Notes under the pieces: generated by a model
The model's database searches: none
What the model was told of the DNA's origin: nothing
What the model saw: the letters and a program-made list of their open reading frames with translations, nothing else
Shown here: in pieces, positions 36,464-45,585 of the stretch
Position numbering within the stretch: position 1 is the stretch's first letter
Layout of the letters: every line of letters starts with the position of its first letter
Translations under genes and position numbers: made by a program
Assembly (NCBI GenBank): GCA_035633115.1
Contig: DASQFN010000122.1
Span: 1 to 64,000 of the forward strand
Direction of reading: 5' to 3'
Source of the DNA: Gemmatimonadaceae bacterium
GTDB taxonomy: Bacteria; Gemmatimonadota; Gemmatimonadetes; Gemmatimonadales; Gemmatimonadaceae
DNA length: 64,000 bases

Positions 36464-37240
36464 TTATCGGAAAACCATTCTCTCTCCGACGGGCGTCAGG
36501 TTCTCTCGCGAAAGCTCGATGAGCGACGCGATTCTTTCTCCGGCGTCCGCTCGCGGATTCGCCGATCGGAAAAAGTGAACGTACGGGTCATCCTGCCGGC
36601 TGGCTTCGCCTTGACTGAACAGCTCACGCGGCATGGTGGGATTCTCGAGGCGCACGATTCCAGTCGCCGAATCAAACGCCAGTCCTTTGACTCTGCACAG
36701 CTCGGCGATCAAACGGGTATCGGCCGGTGACAGCGGCCTGCCAGGCGTCGGGACGAACTCGCGAAATATCATCGAGGTGAGTCGATAACCTTTGACCGTA
36801 GAATTGATCGTAAACCACACAAACCGTTCCCTCGGCACCTGACCTCTGGTCATCTCGTAAAACATTTTTCGAATGACGAGGCGCGTTCCCGCGAAAGTCG
36901 TTGCGCTGCCGTGCGTGTCGGGACGTGCGACGGTATCGCCGGAATAGAAGGCGACGATCGGCTCATCGTCGACAGTCACGCGGATCGTTCGCAAGGTGCT
37001 GAACCCGCGCATGCCCTCTCCGCTGAGGTCGTTCGCGAGGACCACCCATTCCTTCTCGTCGAGATCGCGATTGAATTGCGCAGCCGACACGTTATTGTAG
37101 CAGGTCTGGAGAAGCGCAAGCATCTCGCTCCGCTCACGCGACGTCAGACTCGCGACAGTGACCACGGCCATCCCATTCCTTTCGTCGGTCAGGCTGTAGT
37201 CGTCATCGATGATGCCAGCCGGTCGAGAGGACTCAGACAT
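36464..37240 (-). CDS. GNAT-like protein of unknown function, last gene of the six-gene cluster
   Basis: The 258-residue product is not one I can name. A region LLQTCYNNVSAAQFNRDLDEKEWVVLAND ... GFSTLRTIRVTVDDEPIVAFYSGDTV and the later FVWFTINSTVKGYRLTSMIFREFVP suggest an acyltransferase-like fold, but no RxGxG acyl-CoA loop is visible. No signal peptide or membrane segment is present. The ATG at 37238-37240 overlaps the upstream gene by 8 bp (ATGTCTGA). Position at the end of a P450/ligase/methyltransferase run suggests it acts on the same pathway. Confidence 0.65.
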   Translation of the reverse strand: MSESSRPAGIIDDDYSLTDERNGMAVVTVASLTSRERSEMLALLQTCYNNVSAAQFNRDLDEKEWVVLANDLSGEGMRGFSTLRTIRVTVDDEPIVAFYSGDTVARPDTHGSATTFAGTRLVIRKMFYEMTRGQVPRERFVWFTINSTVKGYRLTSMIFREFVPTPGRPLSPADTRLIAELCRVKGLAFDSATGIVRLENPTMPRELFSQGEASRQDDPYVHFFRSANPRADAGERIASLIELSRENLTPVGERMVFR

Positions 37241-38669
37241 CGGCAGAGCCCGAGGAGAAAGCGCGATTTTCGGCGATTGATTGCAATGTTTCCTGATCAT
37301 CGGCGTGAATGCCGGGCACGAACGAGCGGTACACGCGGAATTTGCCCCGCTCTCCGAGCGCCAGGTCAGGAACAATCTCGAGCTCGACCGTAACGCTGTC
37401 GCCTACGACTGCCGCAACGTTTCTCTTCACCGAAGCGATCTCATCTTCTGATGGGGATCTGGCGGGAACGGCCCGCATCACGATGCGGCGCACATCTTCC
37501 TGGATCAGCTGATACTGCGCCACCCACGCAACACCGTGATCCCTGAGGGCGTGAGCGAGCACATAGGGATGAAGCAGTGATCCATCCGGCATGGTGAAAT
37601 AATCCACCACACGTCCCTGAATTCCCCGCAGAGTCGAGAACGGCTGTCCGCAATCGCACACATCGCTGCCTCGGGTTACCACGTCGGCAAGTCGGAATCG
37701 AATGAAAGGCATCGCGTAAGAATGGAGTGCTGTACCAACCAGCTCGCCCGTCTCACCTGGCTGAACGGGTTCGTCACCACTCAGGACTTCGGTGATCACT
37801 CCATCGTCGCAGCGATGATACTCACCGGTATCGGCACACTCCCATGCGATTCTGCTGAACTCATGGCTGCCGTACGTGTCGTACACCGGCGCCCGGAAAG
37901 CCATGGAGATTCGTCGGGCGGCGTTCGTCGTGAGGACCTCGCCGCCGGAGAGGACGAATTGCGGAGCATGCACGGCTCGTCCGGATTTCGTGATCACATG
38001 CGCCAGTCGTAAGAGAACACCGGCGTAACCGCCGATGACATCCGGCGCGAGATCGTCGAATTGCTGCAGAAGTGACTCTGGCGGCTCGAGACAAAAAAGC
38101 GAACGAGCCCGATAGCGGCCGAAAGCGTTCAATACGACCTCCGCAAGCCGGTTTTCGTTGCGGTGCGGCCGGTGATGAAACGTCGCGACAACGACCAGCG
38201 AGCGGCTCGTCGCGCCGTAAAGGCGGAGCGTTCGCCGGCGAAGCTCGCCGAGGACGCGCTCCTCGATCCATGCGCGCCGAACAGTGAACGGCTCGCCGGT
38301 TGATCCGCCTGTGGTGTGCTCTATGAGGGTTGTCGGGTTAACGCCTTTCGCCAGCAATTGATCGAGAGGCACGCCGCGCAAGTCGGACTTCGATGTTATG
38401 GGGATTCTTTCGAGATCGGAAACCGTTCTGATGTGCCGGGGCATCACGCCCGTTTGATCGAAAAGCCGGCGGTAGTATGGAACGTTTGTATAAGCATGGG
38501 CGACGATTCTTCGCAGGCGCCGGTTCTGAAATGCGATGATCTCCGCGCGACTGCCGCGCAAATGACGCCGGAAAGCGAGCATGCTGGAAAAAGCGCTGGG
38601 CCAGGCGGCTGCAGGTGTATGCCCCAGGCCTTCGCGCCACGTATCGGGCGAGCGCAACCCGTCAGTCAC
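37233..38669 (-). CDS. PaaK/CapK-like adenylate-forming ligase, copy 2
   Basis: The 478-residue protein belongs to the phenylacetate-CoA ligase/CapK group. It shows FQNRRLRRIVAHAYTNVPYYRRLF, the phosphate-binding TTGGSTGEPFTVRR, YDTYGSHEFSRIAWEC (the A5-type YGxxE), and CDCGQPFSTLRGIQGR. The GERGKFRVYRS end is where the family's basic residue lies. It should activate a carboxylic acid as an acyl-adenylate, perhaps then a thioester. The GTG at 38669 overlaps the upstream gene by 8 bp. It is a diverged paralogue of its neighbour. Confidence 0.87.
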   Translation of the reverse strand: MTDGLRSPDTWREGLGHTPAAAWPSAFSSMLAFRRHLRGSRAEIIAFQNRRLRRIVAHAYTNVPYYRRLFDQTGVMPRHIRTVSDLERIPITSKSDLRGVPLDQLLAKGVNPTTLIEHTTGGSTGEPFTVRRAWIEERVLGELRRRTLRLYGATSRSLVVVATFHHRPHRNENRLAEVVLNAFGRYRARSLFCLEPPESLLQQFDDLAPDVIGGYAGVLLRLAHVITKSGRAVHAPQFVLSGGEVLTTNAARRISMAFRAPVYDTYGSHEFSRIAWECADTGEYHRCDDGVITEVLSGDEPVQPGETGELVGTALHSYAMPFIRFRLADVVTRGSDVCDCGQPFSTLRGIQGRVVDYFTMPDGSLLHPYVLAHALRDHGVAWVAQYQLIQEDVRRIVMRAVPARSPSEDEIASVKRNVAAVVGDSVTVELEIVPDLALGERGKFRVYRSFVPGIHADDQETLQSIAENRAFSSGSADV

Positions 38670-40002
38670 TTCCCGTGTGGACGAGTGAGCGAAAGACGCG
38701 TGTCTTGCCACTCGCATCGGCTTCCAGCTCGCTGACCACATCACAAGTGAATTCGACGTCTCGTCCCAGAACGCCTTTCGCGCGCCTATCGAGATCGTCG
38801 ATCTCAGCGGCGGACGGCATTCGGCGCGGGACGGCCGACATCACTACCCGTCCCGGGGATTCCTGTACGAAACGGTACTGGGCGATCCATCCGGCGATGT
38901 GCGGCCACACCGCGTCCAGAATCGTCCATGGGTGCATTTCGCTGCCGTCGGGAAGCCGAAAGCTGTCTATCGTCCTGCCCATGATCTGCCGCAATGTCCC
39001 GAAGGGACTCCCACATGTGCACTGCGTCCTCCCTTGAATCGCAAGATCTCCGAGCTCGAACCGAATGAACGGCATCGCGTACGAATGCAGGTTGGTTGCG
39101 ATGACGGTTCCGGTCTCACCTTCGGCCGCGCGCCGGCCGCCGTCGAGAACTTCGACGAGCACGCTGTCAGCGCAAAGATGGTACTCTCCGGTCTCGACGC
39201 ATTCCGTCGCAATCCTGCCGAACTCGCAGCTGCCATACGTGTCGTACACGCGCGCGCCAAGCGCGCGAGCGATGAGCTGGCGCATCGCCGGCGTCAGAAC
39301 CTCGGCGCCGGTGAGCGCGAGGCGGGGCCGGATGTCGCGAATGCCAAGGGAGTCAACGCGTTCGGCTATGCGCGCCAATATCCCGGGATACCCGCTCATG
39401 ACTGTAGGTGGCTGGGCACGCAGGCTTTCCACGATGTCGTCCAGAGGACTGAACGCGTTGAAATGGCGAACGTTGTCGGTTCCAGCTTCGAGGATCAGTG
39501 CCTTTTTCACTGCTTCCATAAGGGGGTTTGGACGGCTCGGCGGCGCAAAGCGGTTTCGCGAATGTGCCTTTATCAAGGCGATTCGATCGCCGCGACGCAC
39601 CCCGAGCGCGCGCAGCTCGCGACGCAGAAACACGGCAGAAAGAAGCAGCTCCTCCCGGGGCGTTCGCCGAATGACGAAGGGCTCGCCGGTTATGCCGCTC
39701 GTGGTGCGCTCGAAGAGTTGCGTTGAGTCGACCCCTCTGGCGAGCAGCTGCTCCAATGGTAATGCGCGGATATCGCGCTTGCGCGTTATTGGAACTCGAT
39801 GGAGGTCTACAGCCGTCCGAATGTCGGAAGGCCGCAGGCCGTGCCGATTGAAGAGCTCTGTGTAGTAGGGCACGGACCTGTACGCGTGCTCGATGACCTG
39901 TCGCAGCTTTCGGTTCTGATAATTCTCGATTCGCTCGCGGGTGGCCGAACGGTGGCCGCGAACGGCCAGCGCCGTGAGCACGAGCCGCGACCGCTCGTTC
40001 AT
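38662..40002 (-). CDS. PaaK/CapK-like adenylate-forming ligase, copy 1
   Basis: The 446-residue protein parallels the next gene: ENYQNRKLRQVIEHAYRSVPYYTELF, TTSGITGEPFVIRRT, YDTYGSCEFGRIATEC, CTCGSPFGTLRQIMGR and ASGKTRVFRS. The two differ in many places, so they probably handle different acids or steps. The ATG at 40002 overlaps the P450 stop (ATGA); sequence upstream in frame is a P450 shadow. No carrier protein is encoded next to them. Confidence 0.88.
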   Translation of the reverse strand: MNERSRLVLTALAVRGHRSATRERIENYQNRKLRQVIEHAYRSVPYYTELFNRHGLRPSDIRTAVDLHRVPITRKRDIRALPLEQLLARGVDSTQLFERTTSGITGEPFVIRRTPREELLLSAVFLRRELRALGVRRGDRIALIKAHSRNRFAPPSRPNPLMEAVKKALILEAGTDNVRHFNAFSPLDDIVESLRAQPPTVMSGYPGILARIAERVDSLGIRDIRPRLALTGAEVLTPAMRQLIARALGARVYDTYGSCEFGRIATECVETGEYHLCADSVLVEVLDGGRRAAEGETGTVIATNLHSYAMPFIRFELGDLAIQGRTQCTCGSPFGTLRQIMGRTIDSFRLPDGSEMHPWTILDAVWPHIAGWIAQYRFVQESPGRVVMSAVPRRMPSAAEIDDLDRRAKGVLGRDVEFTCDVVSELEADASGKTRVFRSLVHTGSD

Positions 40003-41351
40003 TGAAGCACTTTGGCCTTTCGCGGGTCGATCACCACGTGAACCCCGTGACGCGGCCGCAAGGTCATGCTCGGCGAAGCTTCGACGTTCGCGTCGTCCGA
40101 AAGAACGAATCGGAGGCGAGCGGCGATCGTGGCAAGACTCAGGATCATTTCCGTCATTGCGAAGGACGCGCCGATGCAGACGCGCGGTCCTCCACCAAAC
40201 GGGAAATAGGCGAACCGCGGGATCGAGTCGAGCGCGCCCCCTCGCCATCGGCCCGGATCGAAGGCTTCCGCGTCGGCAAAGTACGTTGGACTGCGATGCA
40301 TCAGGTATGGGGACATGAGAACACTTGCGCCGGCTGGGACTTCCCAGCCGCCGATCTCCACCCGCTCGACGGCGTCTCTGCTAAGCAGCCACGCGGGCGG
40401 ATAGAGCCGCATCGCTTCCTTCACCACCATCTCCGCGTAACAAAGCCGGGGAAGATCGGCGAACGTCGCGCTGCGTCCGGCGAGAACAGAGTCCACTTCG
40501 CTCGCGAGAGAATTCGCGGCGGCTGCGTTTTTCGACAGGAGATACCAGCACCATGTCAAAGCAAGCGCCGGAGTATCGATTCCTCCCAGAAACAGAGTCA
40601 CCGCTTCGTCGCGCAGCTGTGTATCGCTCATGGCCGATCCGTCCTCGTAACGCGCGTCCATGAGCACCGACAGCAGGTCGGTCCGCTCAGCGGACTCGGC
40701 TCTGCGGCGCGCTATGATCTCGAGAACCGTATCCTCGATAGCCGCGGCGGCTGAGCGGTACGACCGGTTCACCGGCAAGGGGACCCAATCCGGCGCAAAT
40801 CGCGAAAGGCCCCGCCTGCTCGCATAGCGATTCATCGTTGCTTCGAGGGCGCGCCCGAGCGTGCCCGTCCGGTGTGCTACGTCGCCGCCAAAAAGTGCGG
40901 TCGAGACGATACTCACGGTGAGGGCCTTGAGACGAGAATGAATCTCTTCCGTATCTCCGGGCTGCATCGACTCGACGAGCGCGGATGTCTGATCCACAAT
41001 CACATTCGCATATGCGGCGATGCGCTCCCGATGAAACGCCGGCTGCGCCATACGCCGCTGGCGAAGCCACGAGTCCCCCTCGTTCGTCAGTAGTCCATTC
41101 CCGAAAACGCGACGCTGTGCGCGGAGCGGACGTGATTTCACGAAGCGCGCGCGGTAAGTCACCATCACCTGCTCGATGAGGGACGGATCATTGACGAGAA
41201 ACGCACGCGTGCGTCCGAAGCGAAGGCTGGCGATTGGGCCATAGTCTCGGGCCACGCCAGCGAGGAATTCCAGCGGAGCATCAGCAAAGTTGCGCAGATT
41301 GCCGGTCAGGATCCGACCGCGCGGACCCTCGGGGCGTAGGGCGCCACTCAA
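39999..41351 (-). CDS. Cytochrome P450
   Basis: The 450-residue soluble P450 has the ExxR pair at Glu312/Arg315, the haem-binding FGGGPRVCIG with Cys392, and an I-helix segment LGGIDTPALAL (Asp259-Thr260). The Pro after the conserved Thr replaces the usual Thr/Ser. There is no N-terminal membrane anchor. It would oxidise the product of the surrounding cluster; redox partners are not encoded nearby. It overlaps its neighbours by 4 bp on both sides. Confidence 0.94.
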   Translation of the reverse strand: MSGALRPEGPRGRILTGNLRNFADAPLEFLAGVARDYGPIASLRFGRTRAFLVNDPSLIEQVMVTYRARFVKSRPLRAQRRVFGNGLLTNEGDSWLRQRRMAQPAFHRERIAAYANVIVDQTSALVESMQPGDTEEIHSRLKALTVSIVSTALFGGDVAHRTGTLGRALEATMNRYASRRGLSRFAPDWVPLPVNRSYRSAAAAIEDTVLEIIARRRAESAERTDLLSVLMDARYEDGSAMSDTQLRDEAVTLFLGGIDTPALALTWCWYLLSKNAAAANSLASEVDSVLAGRSATFADLPRLCYAEMVVKEAMRLYPPAWLLSRDAVERVEIGGWEVPAGASVLMSPYLMHRSPTYFADAEAFDPGRWRGGALDSIPRFAYFPFGGGPRVCIGASFAMTEMILSLATIAARLRFVLSDDANVEASPSMTLRPRHGVHVVIDPRKAKVLQ

Positions 41352-42073
41352 GCCGCGGCCCCGGGCGACTGAGTCGAGCTGCTCTCATCGGTTGCAGATG
41401 CGAGAGATCCGAGCTGAAGAAGCGTTTTCCCGGGAACGGCCCGCTGCCAATAGATGCCCCGGAATGGGACGCGCAGGTATGAGTACTTGCCAATCGTTTC
41501 CAGACCCGACCGCGTAAGAATAACCCAGGCCGCGTAGTTCTCCGGCGCGACGAGCGCGATGCTTCGCTTGAACCCTTCCCTCTGGTTGGTGCGCGCGGTG
41601 AATGAATTTCGTGCCATGTAGAGGCCGTATCCTCTGTATTCTGGAAGCGTGTACGCGTCGTAGCTGTAGACGTCACCCTGGTCGAGGCAGAGAACGCGTC
41701 CGAGGTACGGAACGACTACTGACTGCGTGGCGGTCCAGCCGGCATCGATGATTTTCTCGCCGTGCCACGAAGCGAAACAGCGATGGCCCTGCTCGAGTCG
41801 TCGCTCGATCCGGGCTCTTCCGACGTTCGGCCGAAAACTCAGATACGCGTCGATCTCGTCTGCCTGCAGCAATCGAAACTCCACTTCCAGCTGCGCATTG
41901 TAGACCGGGATGCGGCGGCCCTGTAGCGGGTAGACAAGGCAGAGCATCCGGCGGTAGAGGGTCGTCATCAGCTTGGCGCCCACGAGACTCACGTAGCCGG
42001 CAGCGTCGAGATGCCTCCCTTCGGCGAATCGCCACCTTCCACTCGGACGCGGAATCTGCTGGGAGTCTCTCAC
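41348..42073 (-). CDS. GNAT-family N-acetyltransferase-like protein
   Basis: The 241-residue protein has an acyl-CoA binding loop of the GNAT type in YDAYTLPEYRGYGLYMARNSF (R-G-x-G-L) with following IALVAPENYAAWVILTRSGLETIG. An N-terminal half (LEVEFRLLQADEIDAYLSFRPNVG) looks like the substrate-side lobe. No membrane segment is clear. It overlaps the methyltransferase and P450 genes by 4 bp each, so it is part of the same unit. Confidence 0.78.
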   Translation of the reverse strand: MRDSQQIPRPSGRWRFAEGRHLDAAGYVSLVGAKLMTTLYRRMLCLVYPLQGRRIPVYNAQLEVEFRLLQADEIDAYLSFRPNVGRARIERRLEQGHRCFASWHGEKIIDAGWTATQSVVVPYLGRVLCLDQGDVYSYDAYTLPEYRGYGLYMARNSFTARTNQREGFKRSIALVAPENYAAWVILTRSGLETIGKYSYLRVPFRGIYWQRAVPGKTLLQLGSLASATDESSSTQSPGAAA

Positions 42074-42876
42074 CGCGAAATCGCCCTATCTCTGGCCTTC
42101 ACCGCACGTATCGCTACAAAATGAGCGAGGCGTGATGCGACAGGGTTACCCTGAAACTTCTCCATCCACATTAGTGCCTTTCTGAACGATGCAGTTGTCT
42201 GCCTGCCTGCACGGCGCGACAGCGTTTCGAGCAGCGGAATCGCAAGCACTCTTGGAGCGAGCATTATGCCGATGCAATCGACGATCGCAAATCCGGCACT
42301 CGAAACAGAAGCGCGCGCCTGCTGAAACGTAAGCGTGCGGCCAACTGGATACGACACCAGGCCGAGCTGCCGCAGAAAGGAATATGGAAGGGCATTTCGC
42401 AATGCTACGAACGGGTTCGACAGGTTGTCGACCGTGAGCACGAGCGTTCCATCTGAATCCAGCACACGCCACAGCTCTCGGAGTGCACGCGGAATGTCAG
42501 CCGGATCCTTGAAATGATCGATTGTCGACAGGGACACCACGGTGGCGAAGCTCGAATCGGCGAACGGCAGTTGCCTGACGTCAGCCACGCTCGCGACGAT
42601 GTCGGGATACTTCGTCGAGGCAGCGGCAGCGGTGTAGGCCGAGACGTCCATGCCACAAACCTGGCCGGCGCGCAATGCGAGCACGGAATAAAGTCCCGCG
42701 CTGGCAATCTCATCGAACAGGTCTGTTTTGAGCAGCCTGCCATCACGTCTCGGGGGCAGCCAGCGTGTGATGAGCGCCGCGTTGACATCGTCGCTGTGCT
42801 GACGCCATGAAGGGTGAGGGTTCGCTTCCAGCCACTCTTCGACGACCAGGTCCCATTCGGATCGGCGCGCGGTCAT
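42070..42876 (-). CDS. SAM-dependent methyltransferase
   Basis: The 268-residue protein has the class I fold's later motifs: VCGMDVSAYTAAAA (binding Asp), then VASVADVRQLPFADSSFATVVSLSTIDHF (motif II/III), then LRELWRVLDSDGTLVLTVDNL. Motif I is unusual: GRLLKTDLFDEIASAG instead of a GxGxG loop. Many class I enzymes tolerate this, but it is worth noting. The ATG at 42876 is chosen over a longer frame that runs into the mutase gene. It is the first gene of the six-gene cluster, 64 bp from mutase. Confidence 0.83.
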   Translation of the reverse strand: MTARRSEWDLVVEEWLEANPHPSWRQHSDDVNAALITRWLPPRRDGRLLKTDLFDEIASAGLYSVLALRAGQVCGMDVSAYTAAAASTKYPDIVASVADVRQLPFADSSFATVVSLSTIDHFKDPADIPRALRELWRVLDSDGTLVLTVDNLSNPFVALRNALPYSFLRQLGLVSYPVGRTLTFQQARASVSSAGFAIVDCIGIMLAPRVLAIPLLETLSRRAGRQTTASFRKALMWMEKFQGNPVASRLAHFVAIRAVKARDRAISR

Positions 42877-42940
42877 TTCGACTGCCGGAGTGGCGAAGTG
42901 CGTCTCTTTATGCGGAAGTTGCCGAAACCGGATACAAGGC

Positions 42941-44551
42941 CTATGCCGCGGGGTCGTGTGTCCCGAAACTTTCTCGCAACTTGTCCGAGATTTCGCCGGC
43001 GGTTGCGCGCGCGCGGACTGCATCGATCACGCGCTCCATGATGTTCGATTCGTGTCCGCCGGAAGAGCAGAGCGTGTCCGCCGAAGCGCCCAATGCGACA
43101 AGCGCCCGGTCGACGGCCCCCTTGTAGCGCCGTTTTCTCACGTCAGCGAGGGAAGCCGCCTGGTCCGCCTCGAGACTCGTGTAATCCGGACCGGGCACGG
43201 GGGGCTCGGGAGCCGCATCGGTGAACCGGTTGACTCCGACGACTGGTGTCGCGCCACTCTCCACGCGGAGCTGATGCTCGTAAGCGCTGCGGGCGATCTC
43301 TTCCTGAAAGAATCCACTCGCTATCGCCGCCTCGGCCCCGCCCAGGGCATCGGATCGCGCAATCAGCTCGAGAGCCCGCTTCTCCACTTCGTCGGTGAGA
43401 GCCTCGACGTAATAGCTGCCGCCGAGCGGGTCGGCCGTATTCGGAACTCCCGACTCGTAGGCGATGATCTGCTGCGTTCGTAACGCCAGCGTCGCCGCTC
43501 CGGCGGTCGGCAGCGCCAGTGCTTCGTCGAATCCGTTCGTGTGCAGAGACTGCGTTCCACCGAGGGTGGCGGCCAGCGCCTGGACAGCGACCCGAACGAC
43601 GTTATTCAACGGCTGCTGCGCAGTCAGCGTGACTCCCCCGGTCTGCACATGAAACCGCATGCGGCAGCTCGCGTCAGCAGCTCGAAAACGGTCCCGCATG
43701 ATGCGCGCATACATCCGGCGCGCCGCGCGGAATTTCGCAATCTCCTCGAACAGATCGTTGTGAGCTGCAAAGAAGAAGGACAGTCGCGGGGCGAACTCGT
43801 CTACCTTCAAGCCTGCCTCGATTGCCCGTGAGACGTACTCGATCGTATTCGCCAACGTGAAAGCGAGCTCCTGCACCGCGGTTGCTCCAGCTTCGCGAAT
43901 GTGGTAGCCGGAAATGGAAATTGGATTCCATCCCGGGAGCTCTGCCGCAGAGAATCGGAATACCTCGGCAATGAGACGGAGACTCGGCTCGGGCGGGTAG
44001 ATGTACGTGCCGCGTGCGATGTACTCCTTCAGGATATCGTTCTGAATCGTCCCGCTGAGCTTGTCCCTCGGGATTCCGCGCTCTTCCGCGACGACTATGT
44101 ACATCGCCAGAAGCGTGGCGGCAGTCGCATTGATCGTCATCGAGGTCGACACGCGCGCGAGATCGATCTGGTCGAGCAATACGTGCATGTCCTCGACGGT
44201 GTCGATCGCCACTCCGGCCCGACCTACTTCGCCGTACGCCCGCGGAGAATCGGAGTCGAGCCCCATCTGTGTCGGAAGGTCGAACGCTACGGACAATCCG
44301 GTCTGCCCGGCTATGAGAAGGTGGCGGAAGCGCTCGTTCGTCTCGCGCGCCGTGCCGAATCCGGCGTACTGCCGCATGGTCCACAGGCGGCCGCGGTACA
44401 TGTCGGGCTGAATGCCGCGCGTGAACGGAAAAACGGCCGGATCGCCGAGCGTAGTCGCGTAGTCGCGAGGGGGCTCCTCGGGACGATAAACCGGCTGGAG
44501 CGAAATCCCCGACGGAGAGCTTTTCTCGGCGGGCTCGCCGCCCCGCGTCAT
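42941..44551 (-). CDS. Methylmalonyl-CoA mutase large subunit, catalytic part
   Basis: The 536-residue chain has the mutase TIM barrel: [20 protein letters not shown]-type start (here [19 protein letters not shown]), [35 protein letters not shown] and [20 protein letters not shown]. It lacks the C-terminal cobalamin-binding domain, which must be a separate subunit as in archaeal and many bacterial mutases. It interconverts methylmalonyl-CoA and succinyl-CoA using adenosylcobalamin, tying it to the btu genes in this window. It overlaps fbp by 4 bp. Confidence 0.93.
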   Translation of the reverse strand: MTRGGEPAEKSSPSGISLQPVYRPEEPPRDYATTLGDPAVFPFTRGIQPDMYRGRLWTMRQYAGFGTARETNERFRHLLIAGQTGLSVAFDLPTQMGLDSDSPRAYGEVGRAGVAIDTVEDMHVLLDQIDLARVSTSMTINATAATLLAMYIVVAEERGIPRDKLSGTIQNDILKEYIARGTYIYPPEPSLRLIAEVFRFSAAELPGWNPISISGYHIREAGATAVQELAFTLANTIEYVSRAIEAGLKVDEFAPRLSFFFAAHNDLFEEIAKFRAARRMYARIMRDRFRAADASCRMRFHVQTGGVTLTAQQPLNNVVRVAVQALAATLGGTQSLHTNGFDEALALPTAGAATLALRTQQIIAYESGVPNTADPLGGSYYVEALTDEVEKRALELIARSDALGGAEAAIASGFFQEEIARSAYEHQLRVESGATPVVGVNRFTDAAPEPPVPGPDYTSLEADQAASLADVRKRRYKGAVDRALVALGASADTLCSSGGHESNIMERVIDAVRARATAGEISDKLRESFGTHDPAA

Positions 44552-45585
44552 CGGGCCGCTAGAGGCCGCTTTTCCGCCACCGCTCCGCCGAGCATCGTCT
44601 GCGCAATCTCGACGTCTGACTTGCTGCCGATGTACAGCGGAGTTCTCTGGTGAAGATCGGTCGGGTCGATGTCGAGAATCCGGCGCGTCCCGTCGATCGC
44701 AGCTCCTCCGGCCTGCTCGACGATGAAGGAGAGGGGATTCGCCTCGTACAGGAGTCTGAGCTTTCCGCGCGTGCTCTTTTCGTTCGCCGGATACGCGAAC
44801 ACCCCACCGCCAAGGAGATTGCGGTGGAAATCGGCGACCAGCGAGCCAACGTAGCGCACGCTCATCGGCTTCCGCTCGCCGTCGAGCCCGCGGTAGCGCC
44901 GCATCAACGCTCTTACGTCCTCGTCCCAGAGCGGCTCGTACGAATCATTCACGGAGAGATAGCGGCCTGTTTTCGGAATCCGAATATCGGGGTGCGACAG
45001 CAGGAATTCGCCGATGGAAGGATCGAGCGTAAAGCCGTGGGCGCCCTGACCCGTGGTGTACACGAGCATCGTGCTCGAGCCGTAAATCACGTAGCCGGCC
45101 GCCACCTGCCGGCGCCCTGGCTGAAGCATGTCTTCCATCTCGCCACGCGTGCCGCGCGTGATCTTCCGAACCACCGAGAAGATTGTTCCGACGGGAACGT
45201 TGACATCGATGTTCGACGAGCCGTCGAGAGGGTCGAAAAGGAGGCAGTACTTGCCACAGCGGAATCGTTCCGGAATGCCGATGATCCCCGGCTCTTCCTC
45301 TGACGCCATCGCGCACAATCGACCGCTGTGGTCGACTGCCTTGATTATGATCTCATTGGCGATCACATCCAGCTTCGCCTGAATCTCTCCCTGGACATTC
45401 ATGTCCTCAGTGGCGCCGAGGATATCCGCGAGGCCCGCGCTGCGGACCTTGTTGGCGATCATCTTGGCGGCCAGAGCCATGTCGTACAGGATGCCGGAAA
45501 GCTCGCCGGTGGCTTCCGGATGGAGTTTTTCCTGCTCGATGATGAACCGCTCGATCGTGACGACCGATGTGGCAGTATGCTTCAC
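44548..45585 (-). CDS. fbp: Fructose-1,6-bisphosphatase, class I
   Basis: The 345-residue enzyme shows the class I signature [21 protein letters not shown]. Also visible are [11 protein letters not shown] and [35 protein letters not shown] with the substrate-site Lys/Tyr region. It hydrolyses fructose 1,6-bisphosphate in gluconeogenesis. It directly follows the small HExxH gene with no gap, and overlaps the mutase. Confidence 0.96.
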   Translation of the reverse strand: MKHTATSVVTIERFIIEQEKLHPEATGELSGILYDMALAAKMIANKVRSAGLADILGATEDMNVQGEIQAKLDVIANEIIIKAVDHSGRLCAMASEEEPGIIGIPERFRCGKYCLLFDPLDGSSNIDVNVPVGTIFSVVRKITRGTRGEMEDMLQPGRRQVAAGYVIYGSSTMLVYTTGQGAHGFTLDPSIGEFLLSHPDIRIPKTGRYLSVNDSYEPLWDEDVRALMRRYRGLDGERKPMSVRYVGSLVADFHRNLLGGGVFAYPANEKSTRGKLRLLYEANPLSFIVEQAGGAAIDGTRRILDIDPTDLHQRTPLYIGSKSDVEIAQTMLGGAVAEKRPLAAR

